Source: Nostoc desertorum CM1-VF14
GTDB taxonomy: Bacteria > Cyanobacteriota > Cyanobacteriia > Cyanobacteriales > Nostocaceae
Length of the DNA: 64,000 bases
Direction of reading: 5' to 3'
Assembly: GCA_019359245.1 (NCBI GenBank)
Contig: JAHHHR010000031.1
Span: 1-64,000 of the forward strand
Position 1 is the stretch's first letter, and each line of letters starts with the position of its first letter. The notes under the pieces were generated by a model. That model was not told where the DNA came from. It worked only from the letters and a program-made list of their open reading frames with translations, and did no database searches. The position numbers and the translations under genes are program-made. Shown one piece after another: positions 1-8,323 of this stretch.

Positions 1-263
1 AGCTTGATAATGGCTATTTTGTACTTACTTTGTTTACCATCATACATTTCAATTGATGATGTATCAAAAAATGTCTTATATCAAGCGATGTGAATTGATT
101 TTTTATTGTTTGTGAGAAATTTGCGTCCTGTGTTCTCAACTATTGATTCAACCCAACGTCTAAAACATTGTTCAAATACTTTTGTATTTATACGCTCAAA
201 AACTCGGCGGAATGTATCAGCACTGGGAATACTTCGGGTAACTTGAGAAACTGTTCCAACCAT
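1..263 (-). pseudogene. ISAs1-like transposase fossil (N-terminal part)
   Basis: The minus-strand reading frame begins with ATG at 263 and contains the stretch IPSADTFRRVFERI followed by a CFRRWVESI-like segment. This resembles the N-terminal DDE_Tnp_1-associated region of ISAs1-family transposases. An in-frame stop at 81-83 follows IHIA, after which FDTSS can still be read, a weak echo of the family's catalytic-Asp neighbourhood. The frame then leaves the window. The gene is therefore broken and incomplete. The neighbouring IS element starts 11 bases before its start codon. The family is assigned from remembered motifs only. Confidence 0.5.
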
Positions 264-273
264 TCATATTTAC

Positions 274-1529
274 TCAGGACTTACGCAACTGGCACAAATA
301 GCGGGCGGGGCGTAGGACTGCCACACCACAATTTAAATCAAACCAAGCACATAGGAATACTTGGGCGTTTTAGTTGCTGAATTAAATAATTAGAAAGCAA
401 ATTATGCTTGATTTGATAAACAGTTTGACCAGTTTGATAGGCTAAATCCTTTAATCTAATCCAAACCAACATTGCACAAGCAATATGATTTCTTTGAAGC
501 CTAGCTTTACGACATTGACAAGATTCAATGCCTGTTAGTTGTTTAATCTCAAAGGTGTTACTCCTCGATTTTCCAACGAATTTTACACACAAGACAGTAC
601 AACATCCGTGGAGCTTTGAGATAAATCGTTAGTGGCGATATAATCCGTTCTGTTGGTAGAAACAGTAACCCGGAATAGTTTCACTTTTTTCTGAGCAGGA
701 AACCCTTTAATTTTTATGATTTTACCACATTCTAACTCTTCAGGACTCCATTCTAATAATTCAATACGTTTATATTTTTCTTTAGCAGATGTATCATCAA
801 CTAACCGATTATTTTTTAAAGGGCAATAATAAATTTTTTCTAGACTATCAATATAAAGCATTAAACTCTGTACGGCATACCATGTGTCCATCAAAACAGT
901 ATCAAATGGTAAAAGCTTATGATATACAAGGTTTTGCAGCATGTCTTTCACATGGTCTATCTTGGTTTTACCATCGACATCAGGATTAAAAATGCGGTAA
1001 TCTATTACCCAAAATCTTTGAATAGTAGGGTTGACATACACGCAACTAACTACACCAATACCTTTGAGGACACCATGCTCATTACCACTATATTGTCTCC
1101 TGACTATTTCTATTTCTTCAGAATACCTTTTATCTAAAACGCTATCATCAAATATAATGTAACCATTGGTATCAGGCTCAACTACCTCTTTCACGTTATC
1201 CCAAAGTAATCGAGGTGTTAAGTTTTCTCTCAACAAAAGAGTAGTTAATTGCATCATGACTAATAGTCTCTAAATGCTCTGCCAAATTGGTCATTGTATA
1301 ATTAATTTGACTACTTAATAAGTATTGGCAGTAATTAAGCTTAGTAAATCTCATCACTGTAAGCAACATTTATCTCATACAACCTCTACCTATTTTCTCA
1401 TGAATATTTCATGCTTTGCTTTCAATACACCGGCTTCTATTATGAATTCAAGGCTTTCAAAATCAGATTTAACTAATATTTATGTACTAGCAATTGGCGA
1501 TCGCTCTGTGCCAGTTGCGTAAGTCCTGA
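274..1529 (-). mobile_element. Insertion sequence, IS701-like, about 1256 bp, inactivated
   Basis: Perfect 22-bp inverted repeats mark both ends: 274-295 starts TCAGGACTTACGCAACTGG, and 1508-1529 is its exact reverse complement. The interior holds one minus-strand DDE transposase gene filling almost the whole length. No clear target-site duplication is visible in the flanks. The element is probably no longer autonomous because the transposase is frameshifted, but its intact ends could still be moved by a related enzyme. Confidence 0.85.
338..1294 (-). pseudogene. Frameshifted IS701-like DDE transposase
   Basis: The original start is probably the ATG at 1292-1294, which reads MTNLAEHLETISHDAINY. 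The frame shifts near 1243. The long central part (583-1257) contains DDSVLDK, a plausible first catalytic Asp, and the MDTWYA motif carrying the second. A second frameshift near 583-600 separates the C-terminal third (338-592), which holds IKQLTGIESCQCRKARLQRN, typical of this transposase group. At least two frameshifts make it non-functional. It fills the IS whose ends are at 274 and 1529. IS701 affinity is from recollection of Nostoc relatives. Confidence 0.8.
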
Positions 1530-1693
1530 TCAGGATATTCGCTTAAATGTTACAAATAATTTCAAATGAAATTGATTATTACATAGATGAAATACTATGT
1601 AATATACTGAAATTAGTGTAAATTTATTTTTACCATAGTCAGTACTGTGCACTGAGTAAATAAGCTTACTGATTAATGATGTAGTTGGTAAAA

Positions 1694-1720
1694 GCCCCGC
1701 AAAAAAGTGGGCGGTTTTTT
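1694..1720 (+). terminator. Small hairpin plus T-run upstream of the microviridin precursor
   Basis: GCCC (1694-1697) can pair with GGGC (1709-1712), followed by GG and six T residues (1715-1720). The stem is short, so termination strength is doubtful. It lies about 45 bases before the precursor start and could end transcription from the IS side or act in the leader. Confidence 0.4.
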
Positions 1721-1763
1721 AACTCAGAACTCAGCGCTCTTTATTTAACCCTAGGAAAAAATT

Positions 1764-2072
1764 ATGCCTGAAAACAAGCCAGAAGAACTAAATTTACAAG
1801 CAGTACCCTTCTTTGCCCGATTTTTAGAAGGGCAAAGCTTTGAAGAGCTATCTGATAAAGAATCAGAAGGGATTAGTGGCGGAAGTTGTAAATTAACCAA
1901 AAAGAATAAGAATAACAAGAAGAAGAAAGATATAATTGCCGAAACTCGGAAGTACCCATCTGATCAAGAAGATGGAGTAACGGAAAAGTATCCCTCTGAT
2001 AGTGATGAACAAGTTTTTGTTACTCTGAAGTTCCCTTCAGACGCCGAGGATCATGGAGGAGCAATCCAATAG
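1764..2072 (+). CDS. mdnA: Microviridin-type graspetide precursor with three core peptides
   Basis: This 102-residue peptide is the substrate of the two downstream ATP-grasp ligases. The leader carries PFFARFLE at residues 15-22, the recognition helix of microviridin precursors. GG at 39-40 and a Lys/Asn-rich linker (46-55) follow. Three cores fit TxKxPSDx(E/D)(E/D): residues 61-70 (TRKYPSDQED), 73-82 (TEKYPSDSDE) and 87-96 (TLKFPSDAED). In known microviridins the Thr and Ser form esters with the acidic residues and the Lys forms an amide, giving a caged protease inhibitor. A weak ribosome site (tagga) precedes the ATG. Most characterised precursors carry one core. The family call is very secure; the processing sites are unknown. 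Confidence 0.93.
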   Translation: MPENKPEELNLQAVPFFARFLEGQSFEELSDKESEGISGGSCKLTKKNKNNKKKKDIIAETRKYPSDQEDGVTEKYPSDSDEQVFVTLKFPSDAEDHGGAIQ

Positions 2073-2143
2073 CTGCATACTTTTGAGTACACCAGAGATG
2101 CAGTTTTAAAAAATATTCTGAGAAGAAAAAGACTGTTAGCTTT

Positions 2144-2166
2144 GCCAACTCCATTTAGGGGTTGGC
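2144..2166 (+). terminator. Stem-loop between precursor and first ligase
   Basis: GCCAACTCC (2144-2152) pairs over nine positions, one of them a G-T wobble, with GGGGTTGGC (2158-2166), leaving a five-base loop. An A/T-rich stretch with seven T residues follows around 2180-2195. A leaky terminator or 3' RNA stabiliser here would let the precursor be made in excess over the modifying enzymes, as in many peptide operons. That role is inferred. Confidence 0.55.
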
Positions 2167-2236
2167 TTCCCATTAAAAAGTTTATTTTTTTATAGTTGAC
2201 AGTAGGGACAATACAAAAACCTAATAAAAATATTTT

Positions 2237-3241
2237 ATGTACGTTGACCGTAATGTGGTTTTATTAATCACCCATAGTGGTGATTACTTCACAATAGATA
2301 GAGTTGCAGAAGCTGTATCAAAGCGAGGCGCACAGCCATTTCGCCTTGATACTGATAAATTTCCGATGACAGTACAAATCGAGGCGAATTTCAGTAACTC
2401 TGGGAGCAATCATAAACTGGAATATGGCGATCGCTCCTTGAACACCGAGCAAGTGCAAGCAGTATGGATGCGACGGATCTGGCAACCTGACTTAGGTAAA
2501 GAGTTGACTCCACAATTCCAAGCAGCCTGCTCTAGTGAATCACTCGCAGTCTTAGATGGCTTTTGGGACAGTCTGAGGGGAGCTACCTGGGTGGATGATT
2601 TACAACGGATCAATGCAGCTGAAAATAAGCTACGCCAACTGAGAATTGCATCGGAAGTTGGTCTTGTCATACCTCGGACTATCGTCACCAACAATCCTCA
2701 ACAAACACGAGAGTTTTTTGGGGAAGTTAAAGGAAAAATGGTTGCCAAGCTACTCAGACCTCTTTCTTATGGGATGCAAGCCTCCTCTTTTTTCATGTAT
2801 ACCAGCGCCGTTAAAGAAGAAGACTTACTTGATGCTGAAACATTGCGCTATTGTCCAGTTGTGTTTCAAGAACAAATCCCCAAACAGCTAGAACTACGGG
2901 CAGTGTATGTGAATGGTAATCTCTTTGTCGGCGCACTGGATGCGTCTGAGTATGAAGCATCCACTCAAGATTGGCGACGGGGGACAAAAGAGGTTGTTAC
3001 CTGGCAACCATATCAATTACCTGATAAACTAATCCGTTGCCTGGATGCTTTTATGACAAGGTTTGGACTGATTTTTGGAGCATTTGACTTCATCAAGACG
3101 CCATCAGGGGAATACATTTTTTTAGAAATTAATCCCATAGGAGAGTGGGGGATGTTGGAGAGAGATTTGGAATATCCAATCGCAGATGCGATCGCAGATG
3201 CACTACTTTCAACAAGTCCTAAGCAAAATGCTCTTACTTAA
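2237..3241 (+). CDS. mdnB: ATP-grasp microviridin ligase, MdnB/MvdC type (lactam-forming)
   Basis: The 334-residue protein opens with VVLLITHSGDYFTIDRVAEA and FRLDTDKFP, the N-terminal signature of MdnB/MvdC enzymes. The ATP-grasp fold follows, including the VAKLL lysine segment near residue 170 and the C-terminal metal-binding FLEINPIGEWG. MdnB-type enzymes form the Lys-to-acid amide after the esters are in place. The gene is 164 bases after the precursor and 77 bases before the second ligase, all on the same strand. No good ribosome site precedes the ATG, so the exact start is uncertain. Assignment of the lactam role rests on resemblance to remembered MdnB sequences. Confidence 0.88.
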   Translation: MYVDRNVVLLITHSGDYFTIDRVAEAVSKRGAQPFRLDTDKFPMTVQIEANFSNSGSNHKLEYGDRSLNTEQVQAVWMRRIWQPDLGKELTPQFQAACSSESLAVLDGFWDSLRGATWVDDLQRINAAENKLRQLRIASEVGLVIPRTIVTNNPQQTREFFGEVKGKMVAKLLRPLSYGMQASSFFMYTSAVKEEDLLDAETLRYCPVVFQEQIPKQLELRAVYVNGNLFVGALDASEYEASTQDWRRGTKEVVTWQPYQLPDKLIRCLDAFMTRFGLIFGAFDFIKTPSGEYIFLEINPIGEWGMLERDLEYPIADAIADALLSTSPKQNALT

Positions 3242-3318
3242 AAATTCATAACCAACTGGCAGCCTTTATAAATTTAGGAACTTTTTAATTTTTAATTTTT
3301 AATTCGGAGCGAAGCGAC

Positions 3319-4284
3319 GTGACTGTTTTAATCATTACTCATAGCCAAGACAACGAAAGTATTCCTCTAGTTATTCAGGCAATTGAAGCCCAAGGAGGAA
3401 AAGCATTTCGTTTTGATACAGACCGATTTCCCACAGAAATCACCTTAGATGTTTACTATGCTAAAAGTGAGCGAGTTACTCTGAGCGTCGAAAACCAGAC
3501 ATTAGATTTGAATGAAGTGTCAGCAGTTTGGTATCGCCGTATTGCAATTGGGTCAAGAATTCCCGACTCGATGGACAAGCAACTCAGACAAGCCTCGCTT
3601 AAAGAATCTCGCGTCACCATTGACGGAATGATTGCTAGTATTAAGGGTTTCCATCTCGACCCTCTGCCAAATATTCGCCGAGCCGAAAATAAGCAACTGC
3701 AATTACGAATAGCGCGAGAGATCGGTCTAGATACGCCACGCACTCTGACTACAAATAATTCAGCGGCAGTGAAGCAATTTGCCCAAGAGTGTAAGGAGGG
3801 AATAATTACAAAGATGCTCTCTTCCTTTGCTATTTACGATGAGCAAGGGCGAGAAAAAGTTGTGTTTACGAATCCAATTTCATCTGAGGATCTGGACAAC
3901 CTCGATGGATTACGTTTTTGTCCAATGACATTTCAAGAGAAAATCCCCAAGGCATTGGAATTGCGAACAATTATTGTAGGCAAACGTGTGCTGACGGCTG
4001 CGGTTGATTCTCAAGCTTTGGATAAGGCACGTTACGACTGGCGCAAACAGGGAATTGCCTTACTCGACGCTTGGGAACCATACACTTTGCCTGAAGATGT
4101 TGAAGAAAAACTGCTCAAACTCATGGCAGAATTTGGTTTGAACTACGGAGCTATCGATATTATTTTGACTCCTGGTGGTCGTCATGTGTTTCTTGAGGTT
4201 AACCCAGTTGGCGAGTTTTTCTGGTTAGAACGCTGTCCTGGCTTACCGGTTTCTCAGGCGATCGCTGAAGTTTTACAGAATTGA
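3319..4284 (+). CDS. mdnC: ATP-grasp microviridin ligase, MdnC/MvdD type (ester-forming)
   Basis: This 321-residue protein starts TVLIITHSQDNESIPLVIQA and continues FRFDTDRFPTE and AVWYRR, closely matching MdnC/MvdD. The C-terminal FLEVNPVGEFFWLE supplies the ATP/Mg site. MdnC enzymes bind the PFFARFLE leader helix and make the two ester rings before MdnB acts. Translation starts at GTG 3319, preceded by GGAG at 3305-3308. The element supplying GGAG follows three TTTTTAA repeats. No acetyltransferase or ABC exporter gene, usually part of mdn clusters, follows; the next gene is an unrelated cyclase on the other strand. Confidence 0.9.
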   Translation: MTVLIITHSQDNESIPLVIQAIEAQGGKAFRFDTDRFPTEITLDVYYAKSERVTLSVENQTLDLNEVSAVWYRRIAIGSRIPDSMDKQLRQASLKESRVTIDGMIASIKGFHLDPLPNIRRAENKQLQLRIAREIGLDTPRTLTTNNSAAVKQFAQECKEGIITKMLSSFAIYDEQGREKVVFTNPISSEDLDNLDGLRFCPMTFQEKIPKALELRTIIVGKRVLTAAVDSQALDKARYDWRKQGIALLDAWEPYTLPEDVEEKLLKLMAEFGLNYGAIDIILTPGGRHVFLEVNPVGEFFWLERCPGLPVSQAIAEVLQN

Positions 4285-4432
4285 GGCAGAAGGCAGGAGG
4301 CGTTTAGTAACAATTTAGAAAGAATTGATATTAGAATATTTAGTCATAGAAACCATGCAATTGGTTATAGAATTCGAGTGAAGAGATTCCCAAAGAAGAC
4401 TTGTAGATTCAGTTGATGTGTGCAGTTACCAA

Positions 4433-5509
4433 TTAATGAACCGTTCCTCTCGATGATTCAGCATCAATTGGTTTGATTAGGTAAGTCTGCAATAGATGCC
4501 CAACAATAGAAGCTAGCAAGGGTAATTTTTGGCAGAATTTAACAATTGGTGAGCGATTGCTATTGTTAATCTCTGCTAGTTTCAAATTAAGGTCAGAACA
4601 CTTTTCCAACCGCCGGAAAAACTCTGGATGATTTGTATTCAAAATCAAAGGAAATGCCCCTGCGGCGGTGTTATTCGTCTCTTGAATGACTCTGGTATTA
4701 TATTCTCGCGGATCTATCCCAATGGATTGATAAAACGTGGCGCGTTCAAATACGGTCAAGGTGTGAGTAGCAAAAACACTCAATAAAAAGAAACGCACCC
4801 ATAATCTAGCTCTCCAATTGTTCCATAGTTGAGGCTGCGATCGCAGCAGTGCTTTAAAGAAATCTCCATGTCGATTTTCATCCTGACACCAACTTTCAAA
4901 CTTACGGAATAACGGATAAATTTGGTGTTCTGGATGTTTCTCCATGTGGCGATACACCAAGATGTAGCGCCAGTAGCCAATTTTCTCAGACAGGTAGACT
5001 GTGTAAATAATCCACTCTGGCGGAAAGAAGGTATAAGTGCGATTTTTGGTTAAATAACTTAAGTCGAGGGAAAGATTAAAATCTGCCATTGACTTATTTA
5101 AAAATCCCGCATGGCGTGCTTCATCCCGCGCCATAAAATTAAAAGCATCCGCCAAAATCGGGTTGCGGTTTTTCAGACGGCGTGATAGTTCTTTGAACAA
5201 CAGAAACCCAGAAAACTCTGAGGTGCAAGAACGTTCCAAAAAGTCAATAAAGGCGACGCGTGTTTCTCCATCAATGTGATCCCAACACTGCTGAAATTCT
5301 TCATCACGGATAAAGTGATGACGGTTATAGTCAGCTCGTAACTCCTCTACAATTGCCAGTAACTCAGCCTCCTGAGACGAAATATCCAATTGCGCCGCAG
5401 CTTCAAAGTCAGTGGTATAAAACCTAGGTGTTAATAATGTTTCTTGAACAGGCGCTTTTACACCTGGTTTTAGCAACTCAGGTTGGGAGGTTTCCCGAGA
5501 CTTAACCAT
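4433..5509 (-). CDS. acsF: Aerobic Mg-protoporphyrin IX monomethyl ester cyclase
   Basis: A 358-residue diiron oxidative cyclase that forms the fifth ring of chlorophyll using O2. Two metal-binding ExxH motifs are visible, DEARH (E130, H133) and DENRH (E211, H214), with further carboxylates in the helices around residues 98-107. Length and motifs fit AcsF/ChlA. In Synechocystis the low-oxygen paralogue chlAII sits with ho2 and hemN, and the same three genes are together here, although this one is divergent from the other two. That context suggests the micro-oxic isoform rather than the housekeeping one. No regulator gene is adjacent. Confidence 0.92.
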   Translation of the reverse strand: MVKSRETSQPELLKPGVKAPVQETLLTPRFYTTDFEAAAQLDISSQEAELLAIVEELRADYNRHHFIRDEEFQQCWDHIDGETRVAFIDFLERSCTSEFSGFLLFKELSRRLKNRNPILADAFNFMARDEARHAGFLNKSMADFNLSLDLSYLTKNRTYTFFPPEWIIYTVYLSEKIGYWRYILVYRHMEKHPEHQIYPLFRKFESWCQDENRHGDFFKALLRSQPQLWNNWRARLWVRFFLLSVFATHTLTVFERATFYQSIGIDPREYNTRVIQETNNTAAGAFPLILNTNHPEFFRRLEKCSDLNLKLAEINNSNRSPIVKFCQKLPLLASIVGHLLQTYLIKPIDAESSRGTVH

Positions 5510-5929
5510 AAGAATCCTTTGATTATTTCATCCTTTAAAAGTTATCTAAGCATAAATAGTTGTTTGTAGACATCAGTTAAATTATTGAGAGTAAATTGTG
5601 AGAAATAAACGTATTACCCGTTGTTTTAGGAGAGTTTAAATGCCTATTGCACAATCAGTTTTGTTACTACTTAACTAGCATGTATCTAAGGGTGAAAATC
5701 AGAAAAATATAAATAAATACTAATATCTTTATCGTTATATATAAATTAATAGTTAAATAATCTTAGAAGAAATAAAAATGGCTGGGATCTACATTGGCAG
5801 TGGTACTTACCAGATAGAGTGATGCAGATCCTCTCTAAACCTAGAATAACAATCTTTTAGCTGGCACTGGCAGGCATCCTGAGTCGGTGACTGCCCAAAA
5901 GCCTTGCCTTGAAAGTAAAGGAAGCAACA
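5510..5929. promoter_or_regulatory. Divergent promoter region of the cyclase and heme oxygenase genes
   Basis: This 420-base interval must hold the promoters of both divergent units. A strong ribosome-site-like TAGGAGAG precedes a 12-codon open frame (5641-5679), and a 14-codon frame begins at 5778. Either could be a leader peptide or chance. No recognised operator or riboswitch could be identified by eye. Confidence 0.4.
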
Positions 5930-6607
5930 ATGAGTAGTAATCTAGCTATCAAACTGCGCTCTGGAACTCAACAAGCCCACACCTCAGCAGAAAATGTGGG
6001 ATTTATGAAATGTTTTTTGAAAGGAGTTGTGGATAGAGACTGCTTCGCTAAGTTCTTAAGCAACTTGTATTACGTCTACAGCGAACTAGAAGCAGCATTA
6101 AAGAGCCATTTAGAGCATCCTGTGATTAGTGCGGTTTACTTCCCCGAACTTAATCGCCAATCCTCGCTCGAAAAAGACATGGTGTTCTATTATGGGGATA
6201 ATTGGAGAGAGCAAGTTACACCTTCACCTGCTGCCCAAAAGTACATTGACCGCATTCGTGAAATTTCTGTTAGTGAACCAGTCTTATTGTTAGGTCATGC
6301 CTACACTCGCTACATGGGCGATCTTTCTGGGGGTCAAATGCTACAAAAAGTTGCTCAGTCAGCGCTGAAGCTTTCTAACTATGAAGGCACATCCTTTTAT
6401 AATTTTGAGCAAATTCCTGACAAAAAGGCATTTAAGGATAAGTATCGTCAGGCATTAAATGAATTACCAATTGATGATATAACAGCAGAACGGATTGTTG
6501 CAGAAGCTAATAATGCCTTTGGGTTCAATTTACAAATGGCTCAAGAGTTAGAAGGAAATTTAATTAAAGCACTCGGTCAAATTATGTTTAATAGCCTAAC
6601 TCATTAG
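5930..6607 (+). CDS. ho2: Heme oxygenase (biliverdin-forming)
   Basis: A 225-residue heme oxygenase that opens heme to biliverdin with O2 and ferredoxin electrons, feeding phycobilin synthesis. The proximal heme ligand is His17 in QQAHTSAE, and the distal-helix glycine motif GDLSGGQML is present. The ATG at 5930 is preferred over the TTG at 5909 because AAAGGAAG lies just upstream. Its position next to hemN and divergent from the cyclase mirrors the Synechocystis chlAII-ho2-hemN set induced at low oxygen. The number 2 in the symbol reflects that synteny, not a sequence comparison. Confidence 0.92.
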   Translation: MSSNLAIKLRSGTQQAHTSAENVGFMKCFLKGVVDRDCFAKFLSNLYYVYSELEAALKSHLEHPVISAVYFPELNRQSSLEKDMVFYYGDNWREQVTPSPAAQKYIDRIREISVSEPVLLLGHAYTRYMGDLSGGQMLQKVAQSALKLSNYEGTSFYNFEQIPDKKAFKDKYRQALNELPIDDITAERIVAEANNAFGFNLQMAQELEGNLIKALGQIMFNSLTH

Positions 6608-6640
6608 TCATTAGTCATTAGTCATTAGTCATTTGTCATT
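6600..6640 (+). repeat. Short tandem heptamer repeat (TCATTAG)n
   Basis: Several near-perfect copies of a TCATTAG unit lie between ho2 and hemN. Such short tandem repeats are a hallmark of heterocystous cyanobacterial intergenic DNA. Confidence 0.85.
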
Positions 6641-6693
6641 CTTCCTTTGCTTCCCCCGCTCCCCACTCCCTTCATTCATTGGAAAGTAACTCA

Positions 6694-8076
6694 ATGGTTT
6701 TTCTATTACCTGGTGTCAAGTTTGATCTGGAACTGATTCAAAAGTACGACACTCGCGCACCTAGATACACTAGTTACCCGCCTGCTACAGAGTTAAGCGA
6801 AACATTTACTGAAACTGATTTTAAGGCAGCGATCGCAGCCTCAAATCAACGCAAAACTCCTATGAGTTTATATTTCCATATCCCCTTTTGTCAAAGTGCT
6901 TGCTATTTCTGCGGCTGTAACACGGTAATTTCCAACAATAAGAATATTGCCAAACCTTACGTAGAATCTTTAGCTCAAGACATTAAAAACACCGCAGCTT
7001 TAATCGATCCAAACAGAAAAGTGCTGCAAATCCACTGGGGAGGCGGTACTCCTAATTACTTGGATCGTGACCAAATAGAATTTTTATGGAAAAACATCAA
7101 CCGCCATTTCAACATCGATCCACAAGCAGAAATCTCAATTGAGATTAATCCTCGCTATATTGATAAAAATTACATTTTCTTTCTGAGAGAAATTGGATTT
7201 AACCGTATTAGTTTTGGCATTCAAGATTTTAATAGTCAAGTTCAAGTAGCTATAAATCGTGTTCAGCCAGAAGAAATGCTATTTGATGTCATGAGTTGGG
7301 TTAAAGAAGCTAAGTTTGAAAGTGTGAATGTAGACCTTATTTATGGTTTACCTTATCAAACCCGCGAAACATTTCGGGAGACGTTGAAAAAGACTGTTGA
7401 GTTAGACCCTGACCGAATTGTTGTCTTTAACTTTGCATATATACCGTGGATTAAACCTACACAAAAAAATATTCCTCAAGAGGCGCTACCCCCAGCAGAG
7501 GAAAAGTTAGAAATTCTGAAAATGACCATTGAAGAATTGACGAATAACCAATATCTATTTATTGGAATGGATCATTTTGCTAAAACTAATGATGAACTAG
7601 CGATCGCTCAACGCAATGGCACTCTCAAACGCAATTTCCAGGGCTATACTACCCACGCTGAGACAGAATTGTTTGGTTTTGGTTCTACATCCATCAGTAT
7701 GCTAGAAGATGCTTATGCTCAAAACCACAAGGAATTAAAAGATTATTATAACACAATTTCAACAGGTGCTTTACCTGTTAGCAAAGGTATCAAGCTTACT
7801 CAAAATGACATCATCAGACGGGATGTAATTATGGGGATTATGTCTCACTTTCAATTGCATAAGCAAGACATTGAAAACAAATATGATATCAATTTTGATG
7901 AATATTTCTTTGAGGAACTAGAGGCGTTAAAACCCCTAGAAACTGATGGTCTAGTTACTTTATCAAATAACCAGATCCAAATTACAGATATCGGTAGATT
8001 ACTAGTAAGAAATATCGCTGTCATATTTGATACTCATACAAGAACGCGAGAGACAAAATTTTCCCGCGCCATTTAA
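6694..8076 (+). CDS. hemN: Oxygen-independent coproporphyrinogen III oxidase HemN
   Basis: A 460-residue radical SAM enzyme that converts coproporphyrinogen III to protoporphyrinogen IX without oxygen. The cluster motif is C66-x3-C70-x2-C73-x-C75 (FCQSACYFCGC), followed by GGGTPNYL. The N-terminal YDTRAPRYTSYPPA is typical of true HemN rather than HemW. The ATG at 6694 is chosen over the upstream TTG because GGAAAG lies just before it. The gene follows ho2 on the same strand after an 86-base gap, most of it heptamer repeats, and is probably cotranscribed with it for low-oxygen growth. Confidence 0.95.
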   Translation: MVFLLPGVKFDLELIQKYDTRAPRYTSYPPATELSETFTETDFKAAIAASNQRKTPMSLYFHIPFCQSACYFCGCNTVISNNKNIAKPYVESLAQDIKNTAALIDPNRKVLQIHWGGGTPNYLDRDQIEFLWKNINRHFNIDPQAEISIEINPRYIDKNYIFFLREIGFNRISFGIQDFNSQVQVAINRVQPEEMLFDVMSWVKEAKFESVNVDLIYGLPYQTRETFRETLKKTVELDPDRIVVFNFAYIPWIKPTQKNIPQEALPPAEEKLEILKMTIEELTNNQYLFIGMDHFAKTNDELAIAQRNGTLKRNFQGYTTHAETELFGFGSTSISMLEDAYAQNHKELKDYYNTISTGALPVSKGIKLTQNDIIRRDVIMGIMSHFQLHKQDIENKYDINFDEYFFEELEALKPLETDGLVTLSNNQIQITDIGRLLVRNIAVIFDTHTRTRETKFSRAI

Positions 8077-8323
8077 TACCAGTTTTGTAAATCTTTGTTA
8101 CATATTTATTGGTCCCTCAATCCAATCTACTTTAAAAATAACGGTGAGGGGATGTTATTTCTCAATACGTTTAGTGTCAGTAATATTTTGCTGTGGAATA
8201 TCCCCTAACCCTCTTTAAAAAGCTATCTATTACGGGTTGCGGGATCTCTTTTGCGTAAGTATTATGAATTTGTCATTTATCAGAAGATGCGATCGCAACA
8301 AAGTATTACAGTGATTCAAACAA

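Noticed and set aside
5776..5905. Possible riboswitch upstream of heme oxygenase
   Set aside because: Some GGCAGT/ACTGCC complementarity exists, but no known riboswitch core could be matched.
6600..6640. Tandem repeats that might suggest a CRISPR array
   Set aside because: The units are seven bases long with no spacers and there are no cas genes in the window.
8027..8218. Plus-strand frame of 63 codons overlapping the end of hemN
   Set aside because: Its first part is hemN read in another frame, and the rest looks random.
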